A DNA stretch of 64,000 nt from Pseudomonas marvdashtae. GTDB taxonomy: Bacteria; Pseudomonadota; Gammaproteobacteria; Pseudomonadales; Pseudomonadaceae. This document shows, one piece after another, positions 43,215 to 51,205 of the stretch. Position 1 is the first letter of the stretch. Every line of letters begins with the position of its first letter. The stretch lies in NCBI RefSeq assembly GCF_014268655.2, contig NZ_JABWQX020000001.1:2634001-2698000 (forward strand), given 5' to 3'. The translations under genes and the position numbers were made by a program. The notes under the pieces were generated by a model. It did not search any database. It was not told where the DNA came from and saw only the letters and a program-made list of their open reading frames with translations.

Positions 43215-43228
43215 ATATGGTATACGAA
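43215..43228. promoter_or_regulatory. Probable GntR operator in front of the gntR gene
   Basis: ATATGGTATACGAA, read in reverse TTCGTATACCATAT, matches the site before the transport unit (36866-36879) at 13 of 14 positions. It lies about 30-42 bp upstream of the chosen GTG start, where binding would block transcription. This supports autoregulation and shared control of the two units. Confidence 0.72.
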
Positions 43229-43271
43229 TTTGTCGCCGATAAATCCCCTTGCCATTTAAGTGGGCGTGCGT

Positions 43272-44438
43272 TCAGCCATGAGACGGTTGGGCGATGAAAG
43301 CAGCTGTCCGCACGATTAGCAGCCCGGTGATAGAGGCACCTGCCAGCAGCGCCAGGCCGAACACGATCAGCGCCACATCAGCGCCGAAATGATCGGCCAG
43401 CAACCCCGTCACCACTACCGGGATACTGAACCCGACATAGGCGAACAGGAAGAATCCGGCCGTGACCCGGGCCTTCTGCGCACCGGCCATGGCGGTGATG
43501 GCCGACAATCCACCCAAGTAAAGAAAACCGTAGCATGCGCTGCTGGCGCCCAGCGCACCCAACAACACGGCGGGCAGCGAACCCTCGCTCGCGCCCCAGG
43601 CCAGCAGGGCGTAACTCAGAGGCAAAACCAACAATCCCAATCCGGTGGCCCTGGCCGGATGCATGCGGCGTACCCAGGGCTGAAAGACCAACCCACAGCT
43701 GATGACCGTGAATGTCGACAGGCCGGACCATTGCTGCAAGTCATGAGCGGCGAGCACCGAAGGCAGGATGGCGATCACCAGGCCCGACGTCGCCCAGGCC
43801 AGCAGCATGGAGAAGCTGTAGGGTAGGCTGCCACTCGGAAACACAGGCAGGCGTAGCAACGGCGCATGCTTGATTCTCTCGGCGGGGTCCGGCAGGCGCC
43901 AGACCACGACCAGGGCCAAGGCAGCGAGCATCAACTGCAACCAGAAGCTGCCAGGCGTGACGCTGGGAAGGGCGAGCAAAAACAGGCTGGTCAACGCCGC
44001 GCCCAGGCCAAAACCCAGCGACGTACTGGCCGTGACTCGGTTAGCCGGCGAACGGGCGTCGCACGTCGGCATCAGCTCCATCATGTACGCAGTCGAGGTC
44101 GCCGAGGCCAGCCCGGTCCCGACGCCCATCAACAGGCGCGCCACGCCCAGGGCGATCAGGTTCGGCCAAAGCATCGTGACCACCGTCGCCAGCATCGACA
44201 GGCCAAGCGCCGCAAGGATCAGCGGCTTGCGGCCCACCCGGTCGGCCAATCCGCCGAAGGCCAGCAGCACCGGCAACACGCCCAGCACATACCCGGAAAA
44301 CGCCACTGCCGTGGCAGCGGCGCCGTAGCCGGACAACTGCGCATAAGTGGTGTACAGCGGCGCCTGCAGATTGACCGCCAGGGTGATCAGGCAAAGACCG
44401 AAAGCCAATCCCCATGAGTGTCGTTGCTGTGTGTTCAA
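43272..44438 (-). CDS. MFS transporter, 12-helix efflux type
   Basis: This 388-residue protein starts at a TTG (44438) behind AAGGAACACTT; no internal ATG keeps the first helix. It shows twelve hydrophobic segments, the motif A loop GGLADRVGRKPLIL and motif C-like GFGLGAALTSLFLLALP. The length and TSTAYMMELMP segment resemble drug or metabolite exporters. It is divergent from a MocR regulator, which probably controls it. The substrate is unknown. Confidence 0.87.
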   Translation of the reverse strand: MNTQQRHSWGLAFGLCLITLAVNLQAPLYTTYAQLSGYGAAATAVAFSGYVLGVLPVLLAFGGLADRVGRKPLILAALGLSMLATVVTMLWPNLIALGVARLLMGVGTGLASATSTAYMMELMPTCDARSPANRVTASTSLGFGLGAALTSLFLLALPSVTPGSFWLQLMLAALALVVVWRLPDPAERIKHAPLLRLPVFPSGSLPYSFSMLLAWATSGLVIAILPSVLAAHDLQQWSGLSTFTVISCGLVFQPWVRRMHPARATGLGLLVLPLSYALLAWGASEGSLPAVLLGALGASSACYGFLYLGGLSAITAMAGAQKARVTAGFFLFAYVGFSIPVVVTGLLADHFGADVALIVFGLALLAGASITGLLIVRTAAFIAQPSHG

Positions 44439-44530
44439 AAGTGTTCCTTAGCCGCAGTAGAGAGTCCTTGGGACTATCACGGCAGGGCACCGCGCAAACA
44501 AGGAACAGACGGTCGCCTTTTATGCTTAAC

Positions 44531-44553
44531 TGTTCGTCAGAAATGAGCGAACA
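44531..44553. promoter_or_regulatory. Inverted repeat between the MFS and MocR genes
   Basis: TGTTCG (44531-44536) and CGAACA (44548-44553) are perfect inverted arms around 11 bp, 20 bases before the MocR start. Farther out, TGTTCCTT (44442-44449) and AAGGAACA (44500-44507) form a second inverted pair. One or both are candidate operators for the MocR protein. Function is inferred. Confidence 0.4.
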
Positions 44554-44573
44554 CTTGATCGAGAACCCGCGCC

Positions 44574-45986
44574 ATGGACCTGAAGATCGATCGCAACGCA
44601 AAGGGGCCGCTGCTGCGGCACCTCGTCGCCCAAATCACGGGCTGGATCAACACCCATGGCGTCCGCGCCGGCGCTCGAATGCCTTCGATCCGCCAACTGG
44701 CAACGGAAAATGACCTGAGCCTGTCGAGCGTGATCAAGGCTTATGACCAGTTGGTGGCGAGCGGGGTGCTGGAATCCCGGCATGGCTCGGGTTTCTTCGT
44801 GGCGCAACAGTTGCCCGAGGCGTTGGCGCCGGAAGTCGAAGAAACGCTCGCGTGGCCGTTATTCGATCACCAATCGACGCAACTCAAGCTAGGGTGCGGC
44901 TGGCTGCCGGACGCGTGGCGCGACGACACTGATCTGGCCCAGGCGATTCGCCAGGTGGTGCGCAGCGACAATCAGGCGCTGTTCAACTACAGCACGCCGT
45001 TGGGCTCCGCTCATCTGCGGCTGCACATCCAGAAGCGGCTGGGCCTGATCGACATTCATGTCGATCCCCGTCAGATCCTCACCACCCAAGGCGCCAGCCA
45101 CGGTCTCGACCTGTTGGTGCGCACGCTGCTCAAGCCGGGTGACCTGGTGCTGGTGGAAAGCCCTGGTTATTACAACCTGTTCAACCTGCTGAAGTTGCAC
45201 GGGGTCAGGACCCTGTCGGTCCCGAGAACCGCGCAAGGGCCGGACATCGCCAGCCTGGAGCGGCTGCTCGAAGAGCATCGACCGTCGTATTTCTTCATCA
45301 ATAGCATGTACCAGAACCCCACCGGCACGAGCCTGGCGCCCAGCGTGGCGTATCGCCTGTTGCAACTGGCGACACTGCATGACTTTCGTCTCATCGAGGA
45401 CGATATCTACGCCGATTTCCAGAACGGCCCGACGTCTCGCCTGGCCTCCCTCGACGCCCTGGACCGGGTGATATACCTGGCGAGTTTTTCCAAGACGTTG
45501 TCCAGTTCGTTGCGCATCGGTTACGTGGTCGCCCAACCCGAAATCATCAACCGCCTGGCCGAAATCAAAATGGTCACCGGTATCGGCTGCTCATTGCTGG
45601 CGGAAAACGTCGTGGCAACCTTGTTGGCCAACGGCGCGTATCGCAAGTTGATCCAACGCTTGCGCCTGCGCTTGAACAAGCAGATGGCGAGCACGCTGCG
45701 GCAGCTCGATCCGGCTTATTGGCAGGTCTTCGCCGAACCGAGCGGAGGCCTGTTCGTGTGGGCCAGGCCCCGGCACGTGTCGGCCGAGCGGGTGCAGCAG
45801 ATCGCCGCGCAACTGCAAGTGCAGTTGTCCCGGGGTTCGACGTTCTTGCCTCAAGGTGAAGCGTGTGACTGGTTGCGGTTGAATGTGGCGTACACCCAGG
45901 ATGCCCGTGCGCAGTCTTTTTTCAGACAGATCGAGAGTGAGTCGACAATTGGCACAACGGTACTAATGGGAATGGATATCAAATAG
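44574..45986 (+). CDS. MocR/PdxR-type regulator with aminotransferase-like domain
   Basis: This 470-residue protein has a GntR helix-turn-helix (HLVAQITGWINTHGVRAGAR, MPSIRQLATENDLSLSSVIK, about residues 15-75) and a class I/II aminotransferase-like domain with TTQGASHGLDLLVRTLLKPG, LIEDDIYADFQ and the PLP-lysine in YLASFSKTLSSSLRIGY. It probably uses PLP as cofactor for effector sensing and controls the divergent MFS transporter gene. Length is normal for MocR proteins. Confidence 0.92.
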   Translation: MDLKIDRNAKGPLLRHLVAQITGWINTHGVRAGARMPSIRQLATENDLSLSSVIKAYDQLVASGVLESRHGSGFFVAQQLPEALAPEVEETLAWPLFDHQSTQLKLGCGWLPDAWRDDTDLAQAIRQVVRSDNQALFNYSTPLGSAHLRLHIQKRLGLIDIHVDPRQILTTQGASHGLDLLVRTLLKPGDLVLVESPGYYNLFNLLKLHGVRTLSVPRTAQGPDIASLERLLEEHRPSYFFINSMYQNPTGTSLAPSVAYRLLQLATLHDFRLIEDDIYADFQNGPTSRLASLDALDRVIYLASFSKTLSSSLRIGYVVAQPEIINRLAEIKMVTGIGCSLLAENVVATLLANGAYRKLIQRLRLRLNKQMASTLRQLDPAYWQVFAEPSGGLFVWARPRHVSAERVQQIAAQLQVQLSRGSTFLPQGEACDWLRLNVAYTQDARAQSFFRQIESESTIGTTVLMGMDIK

Positions 45987-46065
45987 GAATGAGTTACTGT
46001 ATCCTTCGCGACACATTCTTGTCGGTCCAGAGGGGCCGACGTTCTTTGGTTAGGATTGTGCGTCG

Positions 46066-48195
46066 ATGCGTCGGATACTCGTTTCACTGTGTGTGCTCCA
46101 GGCTTATTCCATTCCCACGTGGGCAAACGAGCCCAGCCCTGCAGACAGGGCACCTCTGGAGCTGCAAGCCACCGATATCGTAGGCACCGCGGATTTCGAA
46201 ACCGCCCAGGGACCTGTGAAGGGTTATCGCGCGACCCGTTCGGCCAGTGCCACGCGTACCGACACCGCGATCCATGAAACCCCGCAGTCCATCTCTGTCG
46301 TGTCCCGCGACGTCGTCGAAGACCTCAGCGCCACTCGCCTGCAAGACGCTCTCGATTACGCCGGCGGCGTAGGCCGGGCCAACAACTTCGGCGGCCAGGG
46401 CTTGACCACGTTTACCGTGCGCGGCTTCACCACGGGTGAGTTCTACCGCAACGGTTTCCCGATCAATCGTGGCTACCCGAACATGCCCGACGCCAACACC
46501 ATCGAGCGACTGGAAGTCTTGCGCGGTCCGGCGACGATGCTTTATGGCCGTGGCGATCCCGGCGGCACTTTCAACGTGGTTTCCAAGCAACCGCTGGCCG
46601 AGCGCGCAGTGACCCTGGGCAGCCAGGTCAGCGACCAAGGGATGCGCCGAGGCACTCTGGACGCGTCCGGCCCCTTGGACGAAGAAGGGCGGTTGGCGTA
46701 TCGCCTGAATGTGATCGGCGAGGGCGGCGACACGTTCCGCGACGATGTCGAGACCGAACGCTATGGCGTTGCGCCCGTGGTCTCCTGGCAGGTCAACGAC
46801 ACCACGCGCCTGATCTTCGAAGGCGATTTCATGCGCAACAATCATCCCCTGGACCGTGGCTTGACCCACTACGCCGGGCAGCGTGGCACGGCGTCCCGCG
46901 ACACTTTTTTCGGCGAAAAAGACGTCGGCAAACTGCACAACGACAACAGCATGCTGCAGGTGCGTTTCGAGCACATGCTCAACGACGACTGGACCCTGGC
47001 CGGCGGCACCCAGTGGCTTGACGGGACGCTTCAAGGCAACGCGGTCGAAGGCAACGGCATCGCCGCCGACGGGCGCACCCTGGGGCGAAATTTCAACTAC
47101 CGCAAGCTCGAATGGACTGACCGTGACACCCAGCTCAACCTCACCGGGCATTTCTCTACCGGCGGGTTCGAGCACACGCTGTTGACCGGCGTGGAGTATG
47201 AAGATTATGACTACCAGTCGATCATTCGCCGCTCGTCCGGCGCCGTCGGTGCCTATCCGATCGACATCTTCGATCCGGTGTCCGGTCAGCCACGCCCGGC
47301 ATTGACCCGCACGCCCACCGACGACCAGGAAAACCTCAAGACGTTTGGTGTGTTCGTCCAGGATCAAGTGGCGCTGACCGAGCGTTTGAAGGTGTTGGCT
47401 GGTGCGCGTTTCGAGCGGTTCGAGCATCAATATGAGACGTTCGTAACTAAAACTGGTAACTGGGATGCGAGCCACAATGCTGTGACGCCACGCTTGGGTG
47501 TGATCTACGACCTGACCGACACAGTGGCGGTTTACGCCAATACCGCTCGTTCGTTCAAACCCAACACTGGTCGCAGCAGTGCCGGGGGAGGGTTTAAGCC
47601 GGAAGAGGGCAAATCCTACGAAATGGGCGTCAAGTGGGAGGCGCTGGATCGCCAGTTGAGCGTCGATGCTGCGGTATACCAGATAGAGAAACGTAACGTG
47701 TTAACCAATGATCCGGCGGACCCTGACTTCAAGGTGGCCGCCGGCGAAGTTCGCAGCCGTGGCTTCGACCTGAACGTGGCGGGCAACCTGACACCCGAGT
47801 GGCGCATCATCGGCGGCTACGCCTACGTGGATGCCGAAGTGACCAAGGACACCAACATCCCCACCGGCACTCGTTTGCTCAACGTGCCCAAGAACACCTT
47901 CAGCCTGTTGAACATGTACGAGTTCCAAGACGGCGGCCTCAAGGGCCTAGGCCTGGGCGTGGGCACCAAGTACGTCGACGAGCGGGCCGGCAACACGGCG
48001 GCTACCACCTTCACTATGGACAATTACACCGTGGTCGACCTGCTTGGCTACTACAAGGTCAACGAGCGCATTCGTCTCAATCTGGACCTGAAGAACCTGT
48101 TCGACGCGGATTATGAAGAAGGCGCGTTTGGTGGCGTGTACGCCTACCCGGGCGCGCCGCGCACCGTGCAGGCGGGGATTTCCTACTCGCTGTAA
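46066..48195 (+). CDS. TonB-dependent siderophore receptor
   Basis: This 709-residue outer-membrane protein has a short signal peptide (to about residue 20, WANEP), a plug domain (TPQSISVVSRDVVEDLSATRL, TFTVRGFTT, ERLEVLRGPATMLYGRGDPGGTFNVVSKQPL, about residues 70-180) and a 22-strand barrel ending in the aromatic terminus QAGISYSL. The sequence class is the FhuE/FpvA-like ferric siderophore receptors without an N-terminal signalling domain, so no linked sigma-factor control is expected and none is encoded nearby. Iron regulation is likely, but I could not define a convincing Fur box in 45987-46065. Confidence 0.93.
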   Translation: MRRILVSLCVLQAYSIPTWANEPSPADRAPLELQATDIVGTADFETAQGPVKGYRATRSASATRTDTAIHETPQSISVVSRDVVEDLSATRLQDALDYAGGVGRANNFGGQGLTTFTVRGFTTGEFYRNGFPINRGYPNMPDANTIERLEVLRGPATMLYGRGDPGGTFNVVSKQPLAERAVTLGSQVSDQGMRRGTLDASGPLDEEGRLAYRLNVIGEGGDTFRDDVETERYGVAPVVSWQVNDTTRLIFEGDFMRNNHPLDRGLTHYAGQRGTASRDTFFGEKDVGKLHNDNSMLQVRFEHMLNDDWTLAGGTQWLDGTLQGNAVEGNGIAADGRTLGRNFNYRKLEWTDRDTQLNLTGHFSTGGFEHTLLTGVEYEDYDYQSIIRRSSGAVGAYPIDIFDPVSGQPRPALTRTPTDDQENLKTFGVFVQDQVALTERLKVLAGARFERFEHQYETFVTKTGNWDASHNAVTPRLGVIYDLTDTVAVYANTARSFKPNTGRSSAGGGFKPEEGKSYEMGVKWEALDRQLSVDAAVYQIEKRNVLTNDPADPDFKVAAGEVRSRGFDLNVAGNLTPEWRIIGGYAYVDAEVTKDTNIPTGTRLLNVPKNTFSLLNMYEFQDGGLKGLGLGVGTKYVDERAGNTAATTFTMDNYTVVDLLGYYKVNERIRLNLDLKNLFDADYEEGAFGGVYAYPGAPRTVQAGISYSL

Positions 48196-48210
48196 ATCCC
48201 CCGTTTTATA

Positions 48211-48250
48211 AAAAAACCTCGAAGGTCCTGCCTTCGGGGTTTTTGTTTTT
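48211..48250. terminator. Rho-independent terminator after the TonB receptor
   Basis: ACCTCGAAGG pairs with CCTTCGGGGT around TCCTG, flanked by an A run before and a T run after. It begins 16 bases after the receptor stop and ends at the stop of the convergent SDR gene, so it can serve both. Confidence 0.9.
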
Positions 48251-48985
48251 TTACCACTTGCCGGTGCTCATCCCGCCGTCCACCGGCAGGATCGCACCGG
48301 TCGTAAAATCCGCGCCGGCGAGGTACAGCACGGCGTCGGCGATCTCGTCGATGGTGCCCACCCGACCGGCCGGGGCCAGGTTGTTGAGGAAATCGCGGTG
48401 CGCCGGGTCATGCATGGGCGTGTCGATGATGCCGGGTGCCACCGCGTTGACCTTGATGTTGTGGGGCGACAATTCCAGGGCCAGGGCGCGGGTCATCTGG
48501 TTCACACCGCCCTTGATCAGCACCGGCAGCGCCGCAGGCACTTGGATGTTCGGTTGCAGCGCTACCGAGGCGGAGATGTTGATGATGAAACCCTGCCGGC
48601 GGCTGATCATGTGGGCAGCAGCGGCCTGGCTGGCGTAAACCAGCCCTTTGAGGTTGGTGTCCAGCAGCGACTCGAGATCCTGGGGGCTGTATTCAACGAA
48701 GGGCTTTGGCAGGAAGAAACCGGCGTTATTGACCAGACCATCCACGGCACCGAAGGCTTCGATGGCTTTGCCGATGAGGGCGGTTGAAGTCGCAGGGTCG
48801 GCAATGTCGCCCGCCACACCGATGAAACTGGCTGGATGACCCAGTTGCCCCGCCGCGTCGTCCAGGCCAGCCTGGGAACGGGCGTTGCCCACTACGTTAT
48901 AGCCGCGTGCCAGGAACGCCTTGACCAAGCCAAGGCCAATGCCGCTGGATGCGCCGGTGATGATGACGGTTTTTTGATTGCTCAT
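48251..48985 (-). CDS. Short-chain dehydrogenase-like protein lacking the catalytic Tyr
   Basis: This 244-residue protein has the SDR cofactor motif VIITGASSGIGLGL (TGxxxGIG), GLVNNAGF near residue 85 and NAVAPGIIDTPM near 205. The catalytic Ser region is present (INISAS, 136-140), but the YxxxK motif reads PVLIK: Pro154 stands where Tyr belongs and Lys158 is kept. Oxidoreductase activity by the classical mechanism is therefore doubtful; binding, regulation or a changed reaction is possible. It shares a duplicated 48-bp upstream element with the tautomerase gene. The stop directly abuts the terminator of the TonB receptor. Confidence 0.9.
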   Translation of the reverse strand: MSNQKTVIITGASSGIGLGLVKAFLARGYNVVGNARSQAGLDDAAGQLGHPASFIGVAGDIADPATSTALIGKAIEAFGAVDGLVNNAGFFLPKPFVEYSPQDLESLLDTNLKGLVYASQAAAAHMISRRQGFIINISASVALQPNIQVPAALPVLIKGGVNQMTRALALELSPHNIKVNAVAPGIIDTPMHDPAHRDFLNNLAPAGRVGTIDEIADAVLYLAGADFTTGAILPVDGGMSTGKW

Positions 48986-49072
48986 GATATTGACTCCTGA
49001 TCACGTTGAGTTGGGAACCGCTGCGGCGGTTTGGCCGCTGGTTGTGATCAGGGTATTGGTGCGCTTGGGTTT

Positions 49073-49120
49073 GATAAATATGGCTTCTGGTACTTGAGTT
49101 GATACGTGGTGTAATTAATG
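49073..49120. promoter_or_regulatory. Duplicated 48-bp element, copy 1, upstream of the SDR gene
   Basis: GATAAA (49073-49078) followed after 18 bp by AGTTGATACGTGGTGTAATT (from 49097) recurs at 49492-49539 with the same spacing; the 24-base right part matches at about 21 positions. It lies 88-135 bp upstream of the SDR start. An imperfect dyad around TTGATAC-N3-GTGTAA fits a LysR-type T-N11-A site. Confidence 0.68.
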
Positions 49121-49160
49121 CTCGGCTTCGCTGTAAACAGTGCGGGATGAGGTCTGCAGG

Positions 49161-49190
49161 CACAAAAAAAGCCCGGTCATCGGGCCGGGC
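49161..49190 (-). terminator. Rho-independent terminator of the tautomerase gene
   Basis: On the minus strand GCCCGG and CCGGGC form a stem (49185-49190 with 49171-49176) followed by eight T residues (AAAAAAA at 49164-49170 on the plus strand). It lies 18 bases beyond the tautomerase stop. Confidence 0.88.
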
Positions 49191-49207
49191 TCGGGAGGGA
49201 CTGAATA

Positions 49208-49414
49208 TTATTCCTTGGGTTGGCTTCGAAACTCCGTCGTCGTTATCCCTGCATAGCCCCAGTTATCGGTGCCGATTTCCTCGATCACGATGTGGGTCAG
49301 GTGTGGATCCTTGCCCAGCACGCGCTGCAAGGTTTCGGTGATTTCGGAAATCACCTGGGCTTTCTGCTCGCGGGTAACGCCATCGCGGGTAATACGAACG
49401 TTGACGAAAGGCAT
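49208..49414 (-). CDS. 4-oxalocrotonate tautomerase-family protein
   Basis: The ATG at 49414 gives 68 residues starting MPFVNVRITRDGVTREQKAQ, so the catalytic Pro becomes residue 1 after Met removal. IEEIGTDNWGYAG follows, as in family members acting on enol or unsaturated acids. The natural substrate is unknown. A terminator follows. Upstream (49492-49539) lies the second copy of the element shared with the SDR gene, just before the divergent LysR gene. Confidence 0.9.
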   Translation of the reverse strand: MPFVNVRITRDGVTREQKAQVISEITETLQRVLGKDPHLTHIVIEEIGTDNWGYAGITTTEFRSQPKE

Positions 49415-49491
49415 GCTGCACTCCAATTGAACAAATGTACGCAGGAAGAGCCCCGCGCAATCGAGGCCACTGTATTTATACGCCACGGGCT

Positions 49492-49539
49492 GATAAACAG
49501 GCATTGGGAATATTCAGTTGATACGCGGTGTAATGAATC
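49492..49539. promoter_or_regulatory. Duplicated 48-bp element, copy 2, between tautomerase and LysR genes
   Basis: GATAAA (49492-49497), 18 bp, then AGTTGATACGCGGTGTAATG (from 49516), ending at the base before the lysR ATG. It lies 78-125 bp upstream of the tautomerase start, nearly the same distance and the same orientation as copy 1 to the SDR gene. It is a probable binding site for the LysR protein encoded at 49540, with autoregulation. Confidence 0.7.
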
Positions 49540-50463
49540 ATGAAGCGTCATTTCGAAGACTTGCAGTTGGGCAGCATCGAATTGTTCTGCCTGGCGGCGG
49601 AGGCGGGCAGTTTTACCGCGGCGGCCCAAATCGCGGGCGTTACCCCGGCGGCGGTGAGCCGTTCGATCTTTCGCCTGGAGGAGCGCCTGGGGTCGCGGCT
49701 GTTCGTGCGCACCACCCGCAGCATCCGGCTGACCGACGCCGGCCGGACCTATTTCGAGCAATGCCGCCAGGCGCTGACGCAACTGGTCGAGGCGCAACAG
49801 GAAATGATGGGCGCGCAGTCGGTGCCGTCCGGACAGCTGCGCATCAGCGTGCCCACGACCTACGGTCATCACCGTATCCTGCCGTTGCTGCCGATGTTTC
49901 GCGCGTTGTACCCGCAAGTCAGCGTGGACATCCATCTGAGCAACCGCAACATCGACTTCGTCGCCGAGGGTTACGACTTGGCGATACGGGTCCGGGCCCA
50001 GCCGGATTCCTCGATGATCGCCCGGTTGTTGGAGGATGCGCGGCTGGTGGTGGTCGCCGCGCCGGATTACTTGCGCAAGGCAGGCACGCCGCAGACGCTG
50101 GAGGACCTCGACGTACATGACTGCATCCAGTTTGAATTGCCCAGCAGCGGTCGCCGTATCTCCTGGCTGTTCAACGTCGAGGGCAAGGAGAGGGAAATAG
50201 TCGCCCAGGGGAGCTATTGCTGCTCTGACGATGTGCTGGGTGGGGTGACGCTGGCCAAGCATGGCGCGGGATTGTTCCAGACCTATCGGTTCATCGTTGA
50301 ACGGGAATTGGCGGACGGGCAGTTGGTGGAAGTGCTTGCGCCTTTTTCCGGGCGCTCGCGGCCGTTCACCTTGCTGTATCCCCATGGCCGGTACGTGCCG
50401 CAGCGGGTGCGGGCGTTTGTGGATTTCCTGCTGGAGTACCGTACGCAGTGGGCCGGAGCCTGA
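49540..50463 (+). CDS. LysR-family regulator of the SDR/tautomerase genes
   Basis: This 307-residue regulator has the helix-turn-helix LGSIELFCLAAEAGSFTAAA, then GVTPAAVSRSIFRLEERLGS (about residues 10-65) and an effector domain with GQLRISVPTTYGHHRILPLL and YDLAIRVRAQPDSSMIARLL, the pattern of the CrgA/AaeR-like group. It is divergent from the tautomerase gene; the operator candidates at 49073-49120 and 49492-49539 suggest it controls both it and the SDR gene. The ATG is immediately preceded by copy 2. Confidence 0.93.
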   Translation: MKRHFEDLQLGSIELFCLAAEAGSFTAAAQIAGVTPAAVSRSIFRLEERLGSRLFVRTTRSIRLTDAGRTYFEQCRQALTQLVEAQQEMMGAQSVPSGQLRISVPTTYGHHRILPLLPMFRALYPQVSVDIHLSNRNIDFVAEGYDLAIRVRAQPDSSMIARLLEDARLVVVAAPDYLRKAGTPQTLEDLDVHDCIQFELPSSGRRISWLFNVEGKEREIVAQGSYCCSDDVLGGVTLAKHGAGLFQTYRFIVERELADGQLVEVLAPFSGRSRPFTLLYPHGRYVPQRVRAFVDFLLEYRTQWAGA

Positions 50464-50494
50464 CGCAAGGCGCCAAGGCTGAAAAGGCATTCCT

Positions 50495-50601
50495 GTGGCG
50501 AGGGAGCTTGCTCCCGCTGGGCCGGTCCGACGCCTCGGGCGCAGCAGCCCCCAAATGTTGCGGTCGCTGCGCAACCGAGCGGGAGCAAGCTCCCTCGCCA
50601 C
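50495..50601. repeat. REPIN-like inverted doublet after the LysR gene
   Basis: GTGGCGAGGGAGCTTGCTCC at 50495 and GGAGCAAGCTCCCTCGCCAC ending at 50601 are perfect inverse arms around a GC-rich loop. It lies between the convergent LysR and SnoaL-like genes. Confidence 0.88.
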
Positions 50602-50626
50602 GAAGGTTTCCCGACTTAACCAGAAA

Positions 50627-51058
50627 TCAGAACCTGAACGCCTGACGGCCGATCAGCAGCCATTTGCCGTTCTGTTTCTGCCAGATCTGGAAGTTCTCGA
50701 TTTCGGTCGGGACCACTTCGGTGCCCTTGAGCGCCTGCGCGGAGAAATGGTTTCGCACCAGCGCTACGTCGCCTGACAGGGTGATTTTCTGGTTTTTCAT
50801 TTCCAGGGTCTTGAACGCGCTCTTGCCGGTTTCGATGTCCGCGATGAAGGCTTTCTTGTCCTGGATGTTGCCGCTGGAGTGGCCGTAGGTCAGGTTTTCG
50901 GCGGCCAGGGCCTGAAGCTGAGGGATGTCCTTATGCAGCATGGCCTGGGTCAGGTGATCGACCGCTTGGGCGACTTCTTTCTCGGCCGAGGCGGGGGCGG
51001 CGGCGACATAGCCGCTGAAGAGGCAAACGAAACTGACAAGCAGGGTTGCTTTTCTCAT
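50627..51058 (-). CDS. Secreted SnoaL/NTF2-like (DUF4440) protein
   Basis: The ATG at 51058 gives 143 residues with a signal peptide (MRKATLLVSFVCLFSGYVAA, cleavage near APASA). The mature part has the NTF2-like pattern: AVDHLTQAMLHKDIPQLQAL, NLTYGHSSGNIQDKKAFIAD and a final FQIWQKQNGKWLLIGRQAF. Such cone-shaped domains bind small hydrophobic molecules; no catalytic residues can be claimed. AAGGAAAGACCC lies upstream. It is convergent with the LysR gene and REPIN. Confidence 0.87.
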   Translation of the reverse strand: MRKATLLVSFVCLFSGYVAAAPASAEKEVAQAVDHLTQAMLHKDIPQLQALAAENLTYGHSSGNIQDKKAFIADIETGKSAFKTLEMKNQKITLSGDVALVRNHFSAQALKGTEVVPTEIENFQIWQKQNGKWLLIGRQAFRF

Positions 51059-51205
51059 GGGTCTTTCCTTGTTGTTGTAGGTATCAGGAATGCGAGCGCT
51101 GGGTGCTCGTCGGTCATCGTACAACTTGTCAGGGAAGACTGGAATAGGCCGCTGCTAATGTGGCGAGCAAGCCAAGCTCTCTAGCCACAGGTTTCACTCC
51201 GGTAA

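Noticed and set aside
43187..43255. N-terminal extension of the GntR protein to the ATG at 43255
   Set aside because: It would place the GTATAC operator and a REP-like GGGGATTTATC stretch inside coding sequence, and the extra residues match no GntR domain.
45961..46010. Possible Fur box before the TonB receptor (GGATATCAAATAGGAATGAG)
   Set aside because: Too few matches to the GATAATGATAATCATTATC consensus to claim.
46084..47475. 463-codon open frame antisense to the TonB receptor
   Set aside because: Long antisense frames are common in GC-rich DNA; no domain, no ribosome site, and the plus-strand receptor is complete.
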